From the NCBI RefSeq assembly GCF_000142905.1, contig NW_013657648.1, positions 291,218 to 355,217 on the forward strand: a stretch of 64,000 nucleotides of DNA. The letters run 5' to 3'. Below the pieces are notes generated by a model that saw only the letters and a program-made list of their open reading frames with translations, had not been told where the DNA came from and did not search any database. Numbering within the stretch: the first letter of the stretch is position 1; every line of letters begins with the position of its first letter. The position numbers were made by a program, and so were the translations under genes. The stretch is from Thecamonas trahens ATCC 50062. Its lineage: Eukaryota > Apusozoa > Apusomonadida > Apusomonadidae. Shown piece by piece: positions 1-8,961 of this stretch.

Positions 1-99
1 GTTGAGGGGGAGGAAGGGAGATCCATACGTGGCGGGAGCAGAAGGTCGTGAAATCCTGACCTTGGGCCAAGTGGCGGAGAGCGGGGGAGGGAGGGGGGA

Positions 100-199
100 N
101 NNNNNNNNNNNNNNNNNNNNNNNNNNNNNNNNNNNNNNNNNNNNNNNNNNNNNNNNNNNNNNNNNNNNNNNNNNNNNNNNNNNNNNNNNNNNNNNNNNN
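100..199. other. Assembly gap (100 N)
   Basis: Exactly 100 N bases, the usual placeholder for a gap of unknown size. It interrupts the region downstream of the minus-strand exon at 314-646, so the rest of that gene may be hidden here or lie beyond the window start. Confidence 0.99.
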
Positions 200-313
200 C
201 GGAAATGTCTGATTGAGGGAGCAAGCGGAGTGAGTGGGGGCCCCGCAGATTTAGCAATTGTGAGCACGGGCGGGGTCGATGGAGGGGCTTGCCACCTAGT
301 CCGTTGAACTCAC

Positions 314-646
314 TTTGAGCAAGTACATGTAGTCACTCAAGAGGTGGGGGGGGGGGGGGGGAGGGGAGAAAGGCAACATACCTGAGTATGCCTCGGGCTC
401 ACCGCGCTGGACAGGCTCGACCGCGGTGTGGCCTCCTGCCGGAGCTGCGGGGTAGGCCGCGGTGACCGGAGGCGCGGCAGCTGGTGCAGCCGTCGGCTTG
501 AAATACTGGAGGCTGGGCGCGGCGGCTTGCATGTAGTTCCCGCCGGCGGCGCCGGCAGCAGCCGGGGCTGCGGCTGCGGCGACCGGTCCGGCTGCGGGTG
601 CAGGTGCGGGTGCTGCTCCACTTCCACCGGGCGCGGGAGTGGCCAT
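314..646 (-). CDS. Ala/Pro-rich first exon of a partial gene, possibly a Rab-type small GTPase
   Basis: A 111-codon open exon starts at the ATG whose complement is at 644-646. It reads an Ala/Pro/Gly-rich, low-complexity N-terminus and then, after a poly-C tract coding for prolines, the short segment DYMYLLK. A canonical GTGAGT donor follows at 313-308 in phase 0. DY-x-YL-x-K is how many Rab GTPases begin their first beta strand just before the P-loop (DYLFKVVLIGDSGVGK in Rab1/8/11), so a Rab with an unusual N-terminal extension is a reasonable guess. The P-loop itself is not visible: downstream sequence runs into the N gap and the window edge. The poly-C tract (about 15 bases) could be miscounted, which would change the frame. 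Exon call moderate, Rab identity weak. Confidence 0.4.
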
Positions 647-798
647 GGTGCGGGTGGAAAGGGTGGAGTGTCGAGGGCCGAGCGCCGTGTCGCCTTGGGC
701 GCGCGACCAGCGGCCGGCGGCCGGCGGCCGATGGCCAATTGCAGCCGACCTGCAGCCGACAGCCGGTTTGGTGAAGTGATTGAGGAGCAGACTCTCCT

Positions 799-2250
799 TT
801 ACGCGATGTAGGCCTCGGCAGAGTTGAGCTCGTCGATGTATCGATCGGTGCCCGATTCGGCAGCGCTAGCGTCGGCGTTGGCGTCGGCGCCAGCGTCAGC
901 CCGAGAGTTGGCGCCGGCGGTGGAATCAGGGTCAGGCACCGAGGCCGAGGCCGAAGCGGTCGTGTGGGCATCAGGCACCGAGGCCGAGGCCGAAGCGGTC
1001 GTGTGGGCATCTGCGATGCTCTCTAGGAGCAGCTGTTCGGGTGACTTGGTGGCGGATGAGGCGGCGGCGTCGCCGACGAGTACGCCCTTTGTGGTCTCCT
1101 TGGCGGCGATGCCGACAAGCGACTTGTAGCCGATCTTGTTGATGTTGAGGACCGACTCGGTGACGTGGCCGACGGCCGAGAGTGTGTTCTTAGTCACTTC
1201 GCCGGCGTCGCCGCCGTAGCGGTGGGCGACAACGTCGGTGGTGGCGGATGAGACGTTGGAGGCGAGGATGTGGCCGGCAGAGTAGAGCGAGGAGAGCATA
1301 GTGTCGACGGCCGAGATGGCCGAGACACCGACGCGCTTGGCAGCCATCATTTTGGGTCCGGCCGTACCCGAGTTGAACTTGCGGCCGTATTCGGTCTCCG
1401 AGATGGCGTCGGCTGCGGCCTGGCCGAGGGTGCTGGCCATGGCGCGGACGCCATTAACCAAGGCGTCCGACACGGTCACAGCCGCCGACGACAGCTTGTT
1501 CACGTACGCCACCTTGGTCTTGACTCCGTCTGAGACCACTAGCGGCTTACTTGCCGGCTTGATCTTCGACTGCACGAACACGCCCGTCGACGCCACGCCC
1601 GAGCCGACCACCTCGGCCGACGAGATCACCGCCTTGCCCACCGTCGCCGCCGACGAGTCCAACACGTTGGCCACCCCGGTCATGACTGCCGCCACCGTCG
1701 ATGACGGCGGAGCGGTGCTCTCTGGAACTTCTCCTGCCTCGAGCGATGCTGCGCCGGCAGTGGTGATGACCGGAATGGCAGCAGGCTCCGCATCGATTTG
1801 CGACGACTCCGCAGGAGGAGCATCAGCGGAAGCCTCGTCAGCAGATGATTCGGCTCGATCGAGCGGCGGCTCAGCAACAACTTCCTGCTTCTCTTGCGTC
1901 TTGTCGGCAAACTTGGTGTGGAAGGCAAGCAAGTTGTCGAGAATGACGTGGGCTTGCGGCGGAGCGTGCGGCGGGAGGACGATACCCATGTACTGGGCAC
2001 CTGGCAGAGGAAAGACATAGTTTCCAGGCGAGACTTTGAGAGCAGGGACATGTGGACCAACTAAGGGAATTCGTGCTTCTCCACAGAGAAGGAATCGGAC
2101 AGGCTCTGGCTCTGATGGCACCTCCCAGTACTCGAGCTCGGCTGGCTCGGCTGCTGTCTTGGTCTGTTCGTGGATGTGAACACAGGTGACGTCCGGAATG
2201 CGAAGGAAGACTCTTCCGCTCCGCTCCTGGCACTCTTCACTCGATGACAT
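799..2250 (-). CDS. Spartin/senescence-domain protein
   Basis: 483-residue protein; the ATG at 2250 (MSSSEECQER) was chosen because the longer frame upstream reads only low-complexity sequence and starts at a non-ATG codon. Residues about 10-120 form an N-terminal module with a Pro-rich end (PHAPPQAHVILDNLL). Residues about 185-375 are the senescence/spartin-associated domain: a long Ala/Ser/Val/Gly-rich amphipathic region (VANVLDSSAATVGKAVISSA ... GYKSLVGIAAKET) typical of spartin and plant senescence proteins, which act on lipid droplets and endosomal membranes. The tail is Ala/Ser/Asp-rich and holds a perfect 13-residue tandem duplication (DAHTTASASASVP twice). No MIT domain is evident, which differs from vertebrate spartin. 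Divergently placed from the sortilin gene, sharing a 731-bp upstream region. Family assignment fairly secure, exact function inferred. Confidence 0.75.
   Translation of the reverse strand: MSSSEECQERSGRVFLRIPDVTCVHIHEQTKTAAEPAELEYWEVPSEPEPVRFLLCGEARIPLVGPHVPALKVSPGNYVFPLPGAQYMGIVLPPHAPPQAHVILDNLLAFHTKFADKTQEKQEVVAEPPLDRAESSADEASADAPPAESSQIDAEPAAIPVITTAGAASLEAGEVPESTAPPSSTVAAVMTGVANVLDSSAATVGKAVISSAEVVGSGVASTGVFVQSKIKPASKPLVVSDGVKTKVAYVNKLSSAAVTVSDALVNGVRAMASTLGQAAADAISETEYGRKFNSGTAGPKMMAAKRVGVSAISAVDTMLSSLYSAGHILASNVSSATTDVVAHRYGGDAGEVTKNTLSAVGHVTESVLNINKIGYKSLVGIAAKETTKGVLVGDAAASSATKSPEQLLLESIADAHTTASASASVPDAHTTASASASVPDPDSTAGANSRADAGADANADASAAESGTDRYIDELNSAEAYIA
932..1009. repeat. 39-bp perfect tandem duplication inside the spartin-like gene
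   Basis: Two adjacent 39-bp copies (starting at 932 and 971) encode DAHTTASASASVP twice. The period is a multiple of three, so the frame is kept. Confidence 0.9.
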
Positions 2251-2981
2251 GCTCGAGTCGTTGAGTGTGTGCGTGTGTGTGAGTATGTATGTGTGTGAGT
2301 GTGTGGGTGGGTGTGTGACGTTGAGTGTCCGTCCGCGAGGTGACGTGGGTACGGAATGGAACGCAGGCTGGGTGCTCGTATTGTGGGGCCATCCGATCGG
2401 TGGAGGACCATCCTCGGAGAGAAGGGGAGGATGAGGGAGGAAGGGAGGATGTTTGGTTGTGGAAGCTGTGGAAGGGGAGGGGATGGGGGGGGGGAATGGG
2501 ATGAGGTGGGCTGGGATCGAGCACGAGCTTTTCGTGATCTGGGCTTTGTGCGCGTGTGGTGAGTATTGAGCAATCGAACGATAGAGGACCATTCTCGGAG
2601 GGAAGGGGAGGATGAGGGAGGAAGGGAGGATGTTTGGTTGTGGAAGCTGTTGAGGTTGAGGGGAGGGGAGGATGGGACGTCATGAGGCGGCCCGAGATCA
2701 CGATCGAGCAAGGTTCCCTGATCGGGCTATGATGCGGTGCGTGTGGTAGCAGGCGCCGAAACCTTTGATCGGTGACGGCAGAACATACGCATGAAGATGT
2801 ATGTGGCTGTACTTGCGTGCGCGCGCGTGTGTGCGTGTATCTGTCTCATCTCACGCACAGACGGCCTGGCCGAGCGACGAACAATGGTCTCCGCCACACA
2901 CCTGCGTTGCGGAAGGAGGCACATCCAAGGCCATACCCAACTCAGCTGCCTTCCCCTGTCACCCTCGTCACGTGCTCTAGG
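2251..2981. promoter_or_regulatory. Divergent intergenic region with a 79-bp direct repeat and GT microsatellite
   Basis: This 731-bp stretch separates the divergent spartin-like and sortilin genes and must hold both promoters. It contains a (GT)n-rich tract at about 2263-2310 and a near-identical purine-rich direct repeat: 2402-2480 and 2584-2662, spaced 182 bp, each running from GAGGACCAT to GGTTGTGGAAGCTGT. A second GTG/CGC-rich tract lies at 2815-2840. No coding potential beyond low-complexity frames. Confidence 0.6.
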
Positions 2982-5900
2982 ATGAAGCAAGAGTGTGCTT
3001 TTGTGGTTGCAGTACTTGTGGTCTGCAGCGTCTTTGCTGTGGGCTCTGTGGGCTCTGTGGTCATGGGTGGCATCGTGGACGACGACGAGGTGATGAACAT
3101 GGGTGAACTGGTTGCTCCTGGAAGTCATGCGCTGGATGTAGTGGACATGTACACCTCTTCTCATGCGTCTACGTTATGTAGCTATCCGGTTCTGGTCTTG
3201 TCTGGTGGGCAATCTCTCGATGTGTGTGGTCCGGATTGGCTTTCTCTCGATGATGCCAGGTTTGTGGCAAAGGCTCCCGTGGCCATCATGGGAAGCCGTG
3301 CCGCCATTGCCCTTGAAGAAATCCGATTCGAGTGTGCAGTCGCTGGCCATTCTGGTGTGATCGTCGAGCATGGGCCGATGATGGACAAGGCTGGTGTGTG
3401 GGAGCTGGTGGTGCGCTCGCGGAGAAGCGATGTCTGCCAGCTAGCGATAGCGCCTCGGGCACAGGCTCTGCCCACGCAGCAGCCGATGCAGGCTCGTACA
3501 GACTCTGGTCACTACAGCCCGCTTGTCACTACCACTGTCCTTGACTCATTCATTTCGACGATGTCCACCTCACCGACGTCAATCTCCCGGGTTGTCGTCA
3601 CTGCCGCCGGCTCAGTCTACACCACCTTTGACTACTCGGCACACTTCAAGCTTGCCAACAGCGAGCTGGAGGGCTTTGCCGAGATGCAGGCCAACGCCAA
3701 GAACGGTGCGTACGCTGTCTACCGCTCGGCGGCCAACCCGGATCGGCTCTTTGTTGCCGGCCAGGGCACCCGCCACTGGGTTAGCGACGACGGCGGTCAG
3801 ACCTTCCGCCCCATCGACACGCCGCTTGTGCTCGATGTGGGATACACAGGCATTCTCTCCTCGACTCCTCTTGTTCTTTTGTCGCCGTACGAGACGTCGA
3901 CCATCCTGGCACTCGGCGCCACGGCTGGCTGTCTTGACGCGCATGCCAAGCATGACTGCGCCCGCACCGTCATGGTCTCGCGCGACTTTGGCTCAACCTG
4001 GGCGCTTGTTGCCAGCTATGTCGACTCGGTCCAGTTTGCCCGGCCCGACGATAATGCTCCACTCGGCAGGCTGTTTGCTGTTGTTTGGCCAGGCATGACT
4101 GATGGCAATCAGCCGACTGCGGCCAGCCGCAAGGCCGCCTTTGTCGTCTCGGATTCGTACTTTCGCGCCGATCCGGTGACAATTGTCGACCATGCCCCCC
4201 ACTTTCTGGTCTACACTTCACACATCTTTGTCGTCCAGGCCGGTATCGCCAGTGATGGTGGCTACGGCTTGCTGCTCTCTTCTGACCACGGCGCATCCTT
4301 TGCGCCGCTTGACCTGCCAGCCTCGGTCGCCGACCTCGACCAGGACCGCTGGTTTGTTTTCGACGGCGAGGACGGTGCTGTTTTCCTCGTCGTCGTTCAC
4401 TCCACGACCTGGGGCCATCTGTATCTTTCCGACGCAAATGGCCGCGACTTTGCGCTTGTCCTCGAGCAGGTCCATGTGGGCCGCAAGTACCCAGATGTGA
4501 CCGCGCTGGCCTCGATCGATGCTGCGCTGATGGCCAATGTGGTGGTAGACGACGATCCTGACGCGCCGGCTACCTCGGTCGCCCTTGTCACTCTGGTCTC
4601 GCACGACGCCGGCGGTGTGTGGACCCGACTGCCGGCTCCGCCCGGCACGCCGAACGATCCGCCGGTCTGGCTCAACCTCTTTGGCTCTTCCTCCTTGTTC
4701 TCCTCAATCTACGCCCCGATCGATGCTCCGGGCATCATTTATGGCTCGGGCTCGGTCGGCAAGTTCCTCGACCTGCGCCACTCGTACACCTCGACTTTTG
4801 TGTCTCATGATGGTGGCGTGACCTGGATGTCGGTGGCCGAGACCGAGACTCAGGTCGCAAGTCTCGCAGGCGGCTCGGTGAGCGTCGGCATGGACTTCCC
4901 GTCGGCCACTGGCTCGTTCCTCTACTCGTGGGACACGTTTGCTACCGCACCGGCGACCGGCGTCTTTGAGCACGACACGACAAACATAGTTATGGGCAAC
5001 TTCCTCCGCCCACAGCCCGGTGCGAACCCGCTGGTTGTCTCGTACAAGGCGTTCAAGGTCTTCAAGAGTGTCTTTCACACCTACATCGTCACCTTTGACT
5101 TTACAGCTGCCTCGCGTCATCCTGTCGAGTGCACCGATGACGACATGGAGCACTTTGTGCCGGCCTACGACGGCGGATGCATCCTTGGCAGCCGCACCAC
5201 CTACTCTCGCCGCAAGCCCGAGGCGATGTGTGTGAACCCGAGCTCGGGCGTGCCGGCGCCGACTCACGGTGCCATCTGCGCCTGCACAGACGACGACTGG
5301 GAGTGCGACTTTGGCTACCAGCTGCTCGATGACGACGATCCAACCGTGTGCATCGCCGATCCCGACGCTGTCATCGCCCCGCCGCCGGCTTGGTGCCGTC
5401 CAGGCCTCACCTACCAGGGCACCCAGGGCTACCGGCTCATCGCTGGCGACAAGTGCGATACCTCCATGGACGGAGCGGTCAACAAGGGCCCGCTTACTCT
5501 AGCCTGCCCGAGCCACACGCCATCGCCGCCGCCATCGCCGCCGCCGTCGCCGCCACCGCCGCCGTCGCCGGCCAAGCCTGCCCCACGTCCGTCGCCAGCC
5601 CCGCGCCCGTCGCCGCCACCGCCACCGGCCCCTGCCTCGCCGGCACCCGGCTCTGAAACCGCGGATGCTATTGAGCGCGAGGCTGCCGAAAAGCGCAAGG
5701 TCACTGGCCTCACTCTCGCGGTCATCCTTCTCGTCCTCGTCGTCGCTACCCTTTTGGGTGCCCTCGTCTGGTCGCGGCGCGGCACCACCCTTGCGCGGGT
5801 CCGTGCCCAGCACGACGACTCGTCTGACATGGAGGTCGGCTTGCTGCAGACAGTTGAACGTCGTGATGACGGTCTGCTCCAGGCTGTCGACCATCGCAAC

Positions 5901-6092
5901 GATGAGGACCAGCTCCTCGTCGACTTTGGCTTTACCCGCGATGACCTCGTCCCGCGCACATCGCCGGCTACCGCCACAACACCTGCTTCTGACGCCGACG
6001 GCGACGGCGACGCTGCCAACACCGACACTGCTGGCGATGCGGGCAACATCGACGAAGATCTGGACCTTCTTGGTGACGAGTTGGACCTTTAG
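2982..6092 (+). CDS. Sortilin-type VPS10-domain receptor
   Basis: 1036-residue type I membrane receptor. The ATG at 2982 gives a signal peptide (MKQECAFVVAVLVVCSVFAV); the frame is open further upstream but without an ATG. Residues about 60-710 form a VPS10 beta-propeller marked by Asp-box/BNR repeats (WVSDDGGQTF, MVSRDFGSTW, LLSSDHGASF, FVSHDGGVTW). Residues about 715-845 are the Cys-rich 10CC module (CTDDDWECDFGYQ). A Pro-rich stalk (about 846-890) precedes one transmembrane helix (about 907-930, LTLAVILLVLVVATLL). The roughly 105-residue acidic tail ends DLDLLGDELDL, which contains a DxxLL acidic dileucine, the signal that GGA adaptors read on sortilin and mannose-6-phosphate receptors. 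Family knowledge implies sorting of lumenal cargo between Golgi and endosomes. Intronless; very GC-rich. Confidence 0.93.
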   Translation: MKQECAFVVAVLVVCSVFAVGSVGSVVMGGIVDDDEVMNMGELVAPGSHALDVVDMYTSSHASTLCSYPVLVLSGGQSLDVCGPDWLSLDDARFVAKAPVAIMGSRAAIALEEIRFECAVAGHSGVIVEHGPMMDKAGVWELVVRSRRSDVCQLAIAPRAQALPTQQPMQARTDSGHYSPLVTTTVLDSFISTMSTSPTSISRVVVTAAGSVYTTFDYSAHFKLANSELEGFAEMQANAKNGAYAVYRSAANPDRLFVAGQGTRHWVSDDGGQTFRPIDTPLVLDVGYTGILSSTPLVLLSPYETSTILALGATAGCLDAHAKHDCARTVMVSRDFGSTWALVASYVDSVQFARPDDNAPLGRLFAVVWPGMTDGNQPTAASRKAAFVVSDSYFRADPVTIVDHAPHFLVYTSHIFVVQAGIASDGGYGLLLSSDHGASFAPLDLPASVADLDQDRWFVFDGEDGAVFLVVVHSTTWGHLYLSDANGRDFALVLEQVHVGRKYPDVTALASIDAALMANVVVDDDPDAPATSVALVTLVSHDAGGVWTRLPAPPGTPNDPPVWLNLFGSSSLFSSIYAPIDAPGIIYGSGSVGKFLDLRHSYTSTFVSHDGGVTWMSVAETETQVASLAGGSVSVGMDFPSATGSFLYSWDTFATAPATGVFEHDTTNIVMGNFLRPQPGANPLVVSYKAFKVFKSVFHTYIVTFDFTAASRHPVECTDDDMEHFVPAYDGGCILGSRTTYSRRKPEAMCVNPSSGVPAPTHGAICACTDDDWECDFGYQLLDDDDPTVCIADPDAVIAPPPAWCRPGLTYQGTQGYRLIAGDKCDTSMDGAVNKGPLTLACPSHTPSPPPSPPPSPPPPPSPAKPAPRPSPAPRPSPPPPPAPASPAPGSETADAIEREAAEKRKVTGLTLAVILLVLVVATLLGALVWSRRGTTLARVRAQHDDSSDMEVGLLQTVERRDDGLLQAVDHRNDEDQLLVDFGFTRDDLVPRTSPATATTPASDADGDGDAANTDTAGDAGNIDEDLDLLGDELDL

Positions 6093-6336
6093 TACAGTCT
6101 ATCATCGTGCTGTGTATGTGTGTGTGGGGGAATATGCAAGCAAAGCTAGCGCAGCCAAGAGCACGGAACAGTCCGAACCCATGGCGATTGCCAGCAGAGG
6201 AGCACCAGCTGAGGCCAATACGGTGAGCACCTGGCAGAGCGCCACAGATAGCCTCCGCACAGTGGGCGGAAGCATCTGACGAGGCGCGGAAGTGATGGTT
6301 GGGAGGGGAGGCCGAGAGAGAGAAAGAGGGCGGCCA

Positions 6337-6738
6337 TCACTCGGAGCGGGAGCTTGCAGAGGCCTGCGAGGCAACGGCGGCGGCAACGGAGGAAGAGGGC
6401 GAGGAGGAGCCGGAGATGAGGTCAGCGGTGACGGCATCGAGGGCTTGGAGATGATGAGCACGGAGGTCCCACTCAGGATGAGGATGGGGCGGATGGCCAC
6501 AGGTAGCACAGAGATGATGCATGAGACGATCTGAACCACAGGAAGAGCATGAAGTAATGTTGGTCTTGAGAGAGAGTCGCTTGTGCGAGCCAGCACGACG
6601 GCGCTTGCGTCGGGCGAGAGAGACCTTGTGCTTGGGCACGGCGTAGCTACGGACGCTGGTCTGGCTCACACCGCCACCAACCACGGCAACTCCATGCGCT
6701 GCCACAAGGGGTCGAACAGCTCCAACAGCACGAAACAT
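6337..6738 (-). CDS. MRPL32: Mitochondrial large ribosomal subunit protein bL32m
   Basis: 133 residues from the ATG at 6738. Residues 1-32 look like a mitochondrial presequence (MFRAVGAVRPLVAAHG, no acidic residues). The mature protein then begins AVPKHKVSLARRKRRRAG, the bL32 signature, followed by a zinc ribbon with CSSC and CATC pairs. The C-terminal roughly 55 residues after the ribbon are Ala/Ser-rich and longer than in bacteria, as in other mitochondrial L32 proteins. It ends 244 bp from the sortilin stop, in convergent orientation. No intron is required. Confidence 0.88.
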   Translation of the reverse strand: MFRAVGAVRPLVAAHGVAVVGGGVSQTSVRSYAVPKHKVSLARRKRRRAGSHKRLSLKTNITSCSSCGSDRLMHHLCATCGHPPHPHPEWDLRAHHLQALDAVTADLISGSSSPSSSVAAAVASQASASSRSE

Positions 6739-7197
6739 AAATGACTAGTTCTTCTAACCCTCCTCACCAACTGCTGTCTATATCAAGTCGACTGGTGCTC
6801 CTTGCCCGCCCCCCCGGCCCTTGCCCCCCCCCCTCCCTCAACAATGGCGGCTTGTGTCGGTCGCGGGATGAACCGCTGCGTTCGTCGCCCGCCGCCCGCC
6901 GCTCGCCGCCCGCTCGCTGTCCGCCCGCCCGCCGCCCGACCACCGACTCACAAGCCGATCGCCTGCCATATGGACGCTAGTAAGCAATTCGGTCGCCTCT
7001 TGCGTGTCTTAATTGAGCTCTGGCTCGTTGAAGTGTGTATCGGTCTGTGTTTGGGGGGCGTTGTGGTTGACTGTCGATCTGGGCTGCTGCTGGGGGGGGA
7101 GAGAGAGAGAGACAAAGAGAGGCAGTGTGCAGGACTTTCTCCAGGTGGCATGCCAAATCCAGCACAAGAGTGGACGCCCTCGCGAGGTGACGGGCAA
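6739..7197. other. Intergenic, GC-rich simple sequence
   Basis: 459 bp between the bL32m start and the LRR gene stop. It contains a CCGCCCG-type simple repeat (about 6885-6945) and purine runs (about 7096-7120). I see no gene or RNA here. Confidence 0.5.
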
Positions 7198-8553
7198 CTA
7201 CAGTTCATCGCGGTCCTCAAATTCAACGCCAAACTCGCCGGCAGCCAAGTCGAGGCAGTCTCGGTAGACAAAATCACGCATCGGGTGCTCGGTCGCATCA
7301 CACCATCCGGCTGGCAGCTCGGTCATAGGGTTGCCAAAGATGGCGATGTCGTCGAGAGAGGCAGTGGCCAGCATGGCGAGCTGAGGTGGGAGGCTAGTAA
7401 TGCGGTTGAGGGCAATGTCGAGGTAGGCGAGGGCGGAAAAGTCGCCGAAAAACGGCGGGATGGCGGTGATGCGGTTCTCGGAGAGGTCCAGCTCGACAAG
7501 CGAATCCTTAAAGGCGGCAAACCAGGGCGGGATCTCGGAGATGGCGTTGCCGCGAAGCGAGAGATCCTTGAGCGGAACGCGGGCGGCTACAAAGTCCTTG
7601 AGGAAGGACGGAAAGACGTCGAGCTTGTTGTTGTCAAGGGCGAGGGCGGTGAGCGAGGTGAGCTTGCCCATGGAGCGCGGGAGCTTGGACAGCCTGTTGC
7701 TGCTGAGCGGGAGCCAGACGAGCTGCGCGCCCCAGGCGTCACCGATGCACTCGGGCAGGGCGCGGAGGGCGTTGCCGGAGAGATCCAGCTCCATCAGCGC
7801 AGTGTTCTTGCAGATGACGGTGGGGATGACAGCGAGCGAGTTGTTGGCCAGGTTGAGAACCTCGAGGCGCTTGAGGACCGAGATGGATTTCGGCAGCGAG
7901 CGTAGGGTGTTGTTGCTTGCCATGAGCTCGACCAGGCCGGAGAGCGCCGAGATGGCCGACGGCAGCTTGGTCAGCTGGTTGTCAGAGATGATGAGCCGCT
8001 TGAGCGCTGGAAGCATGGTCACTACCTCGGGCAGGGTCTCAAAGCTGTTGTGGTGCAGGTACAGAGCCTCGAGCTTGTCGAGGTTGGCCAGATCGAGCGG
8101 GAGGTCGTTCAGCTGGTTGACGCCGAGATGGAGCTCGACGAGGTTGGTCAGCGCGCCGATCTCAGCCGGAATGCGAGCGAGGTAGCACTTGGCCAGGGAG
8201 AGCTTGTCGCCTTCGGGCCAGACTGCCGGCTCGCCTGCCTCTTTTGCGGCAGCGACTGTGGAGCGGATGAGGGCAACCCTGGAGAAGCAGTACGGGGCCG
8301 AGTCTGGCTGAGTCGACTTTTGGCGAGCCGCCGCATTGGGGTCGACATACACACCCATGCCGCCCTTGTTCTCAAATGTGAACCCGTTGCCGAGGTCGAC
8401 CTTGTCCGGCAGCTTGCCGAGGCCAGGCACTTGAACAGCGACCACAAGAGGTGAAGGGAGGAGTCCAGCCAGGAGGAGAACGAGAGCGAGGGCCACTGCC
8501 GTCACTACCACATCCATCACACCCCTATTCTTACCCATACTACGCTCACTCAT
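7198..8553 (-). CDS. Secreted leucine-rich repeat protein
   Basis: 451 residues from the ATG at 8553 (MSERSMGKNRGVMDVVV); in-frame ATGs 5 and 12 codons later are also possible starts. A signal peptide or anchor lies at about residues 13-35 (MDVVVTAVALALVLLLAGLL). Residues about 120-420 hold some 13 LRRs of about 23 residues with the pattern LxxLxLxxNxLxxLP (LDLSGNALRALPECIG, LALDNNKLDVFPSFL), resembling the SHOC2/plant intracellular LRR class in repeat type but apparently exported. Ends at EFEDRDEL with no second membrane span, so probably secreted or lumenal. The last four residues, RDEL, resemble an ER-retention KDEL-type signal; that would make it ER-resident, though RDEL could be coincidental. 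Ligand unknown. Confidence 0.85.
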   Translation of the reverse strand: MSERSMGKNRGVMDVVVTAVALALVLLLAGLLPSPLVVAVQVPGLGKLPDKVDLGNGFTFENKGGMGVYVDPNAAARQKSTQPDSAPYCFSRVALIRSTVAAAKEAGEPAVWPEGDKLSLAKCYLARIPAEIGALTNLVELHLGVNQLNDLPLDLANLDKLEALYLHHNSFETLPEVVTMLPALKRLIISDNQLTKLPSAISALSGLVELMASNNTLRSLPKSISVLKRLEVLNLANNSLAVIPTVICKNTALMELDLSGNALRALPECIGDAWGAQLVWLPLSSNRLSKLPRSMGKLTSLTALALDNNKLDVFPSFLKDFVAARVPLKDLSLRGNAISEIPPWFAAFKDSLVELDLSENRITAIPPFFGDFSALAYLDIALNRITSLPPQLAMLATASLDDIAIFGNPMTELPAGWCDATEHPMRDFVYRDCLDLAAGEFGVEFEDRDEL

Positions 8554-8961
8554 CTCGTCTTGGCTTGATAGAGTCGAATGGCCATACCCCCTCCGCCCGC
8601 GCTCCCTGTTGCTCGTGAGGGAACTGCCTGTCATCGTTAGCACGGAATTGGACGCACGCCACGAGCACCATCGTCTTGCCGACGTCAGCGATAACGCCGC
8701 GCAGGGGCATGGGACAGCCCCCCTTGCATGTGTGCCCAATTGTTGGATGATGAGCAATCAAGAGCTTCGTGTACGTGCTTTTTGTCGCGCCTCGTAGTTG
8801 CTCTGGTTGTTTAAGGGCGCGGGCAACGTTAGTTGGCTTCCAATGGTTCGGGGGTAGGGGTGGAGGGGTGGGACGGCGTTGGAGATCGAGATCGGGAGGA
8901 GATGTGGACTGGCAACGTTGATTGGCGTCTGACTGGAGGCCCAAGGTCACGTTGGTTGTGG
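8554..8961. other. Intergenic, nothing recognised
   Basis: 408 bp between the LRR gene start and the stop of the next minus-strand gene. It must hold the LRR promoter; no gene, RNA or repeat seen. Confidence 0.5.

Noticed and set aside
6802-7905. 367-codon plus-strand frame
   Set aside because: Starts at an ATG-free low-complexity stretch or in spacer and then runs antisense to the LRR gene.
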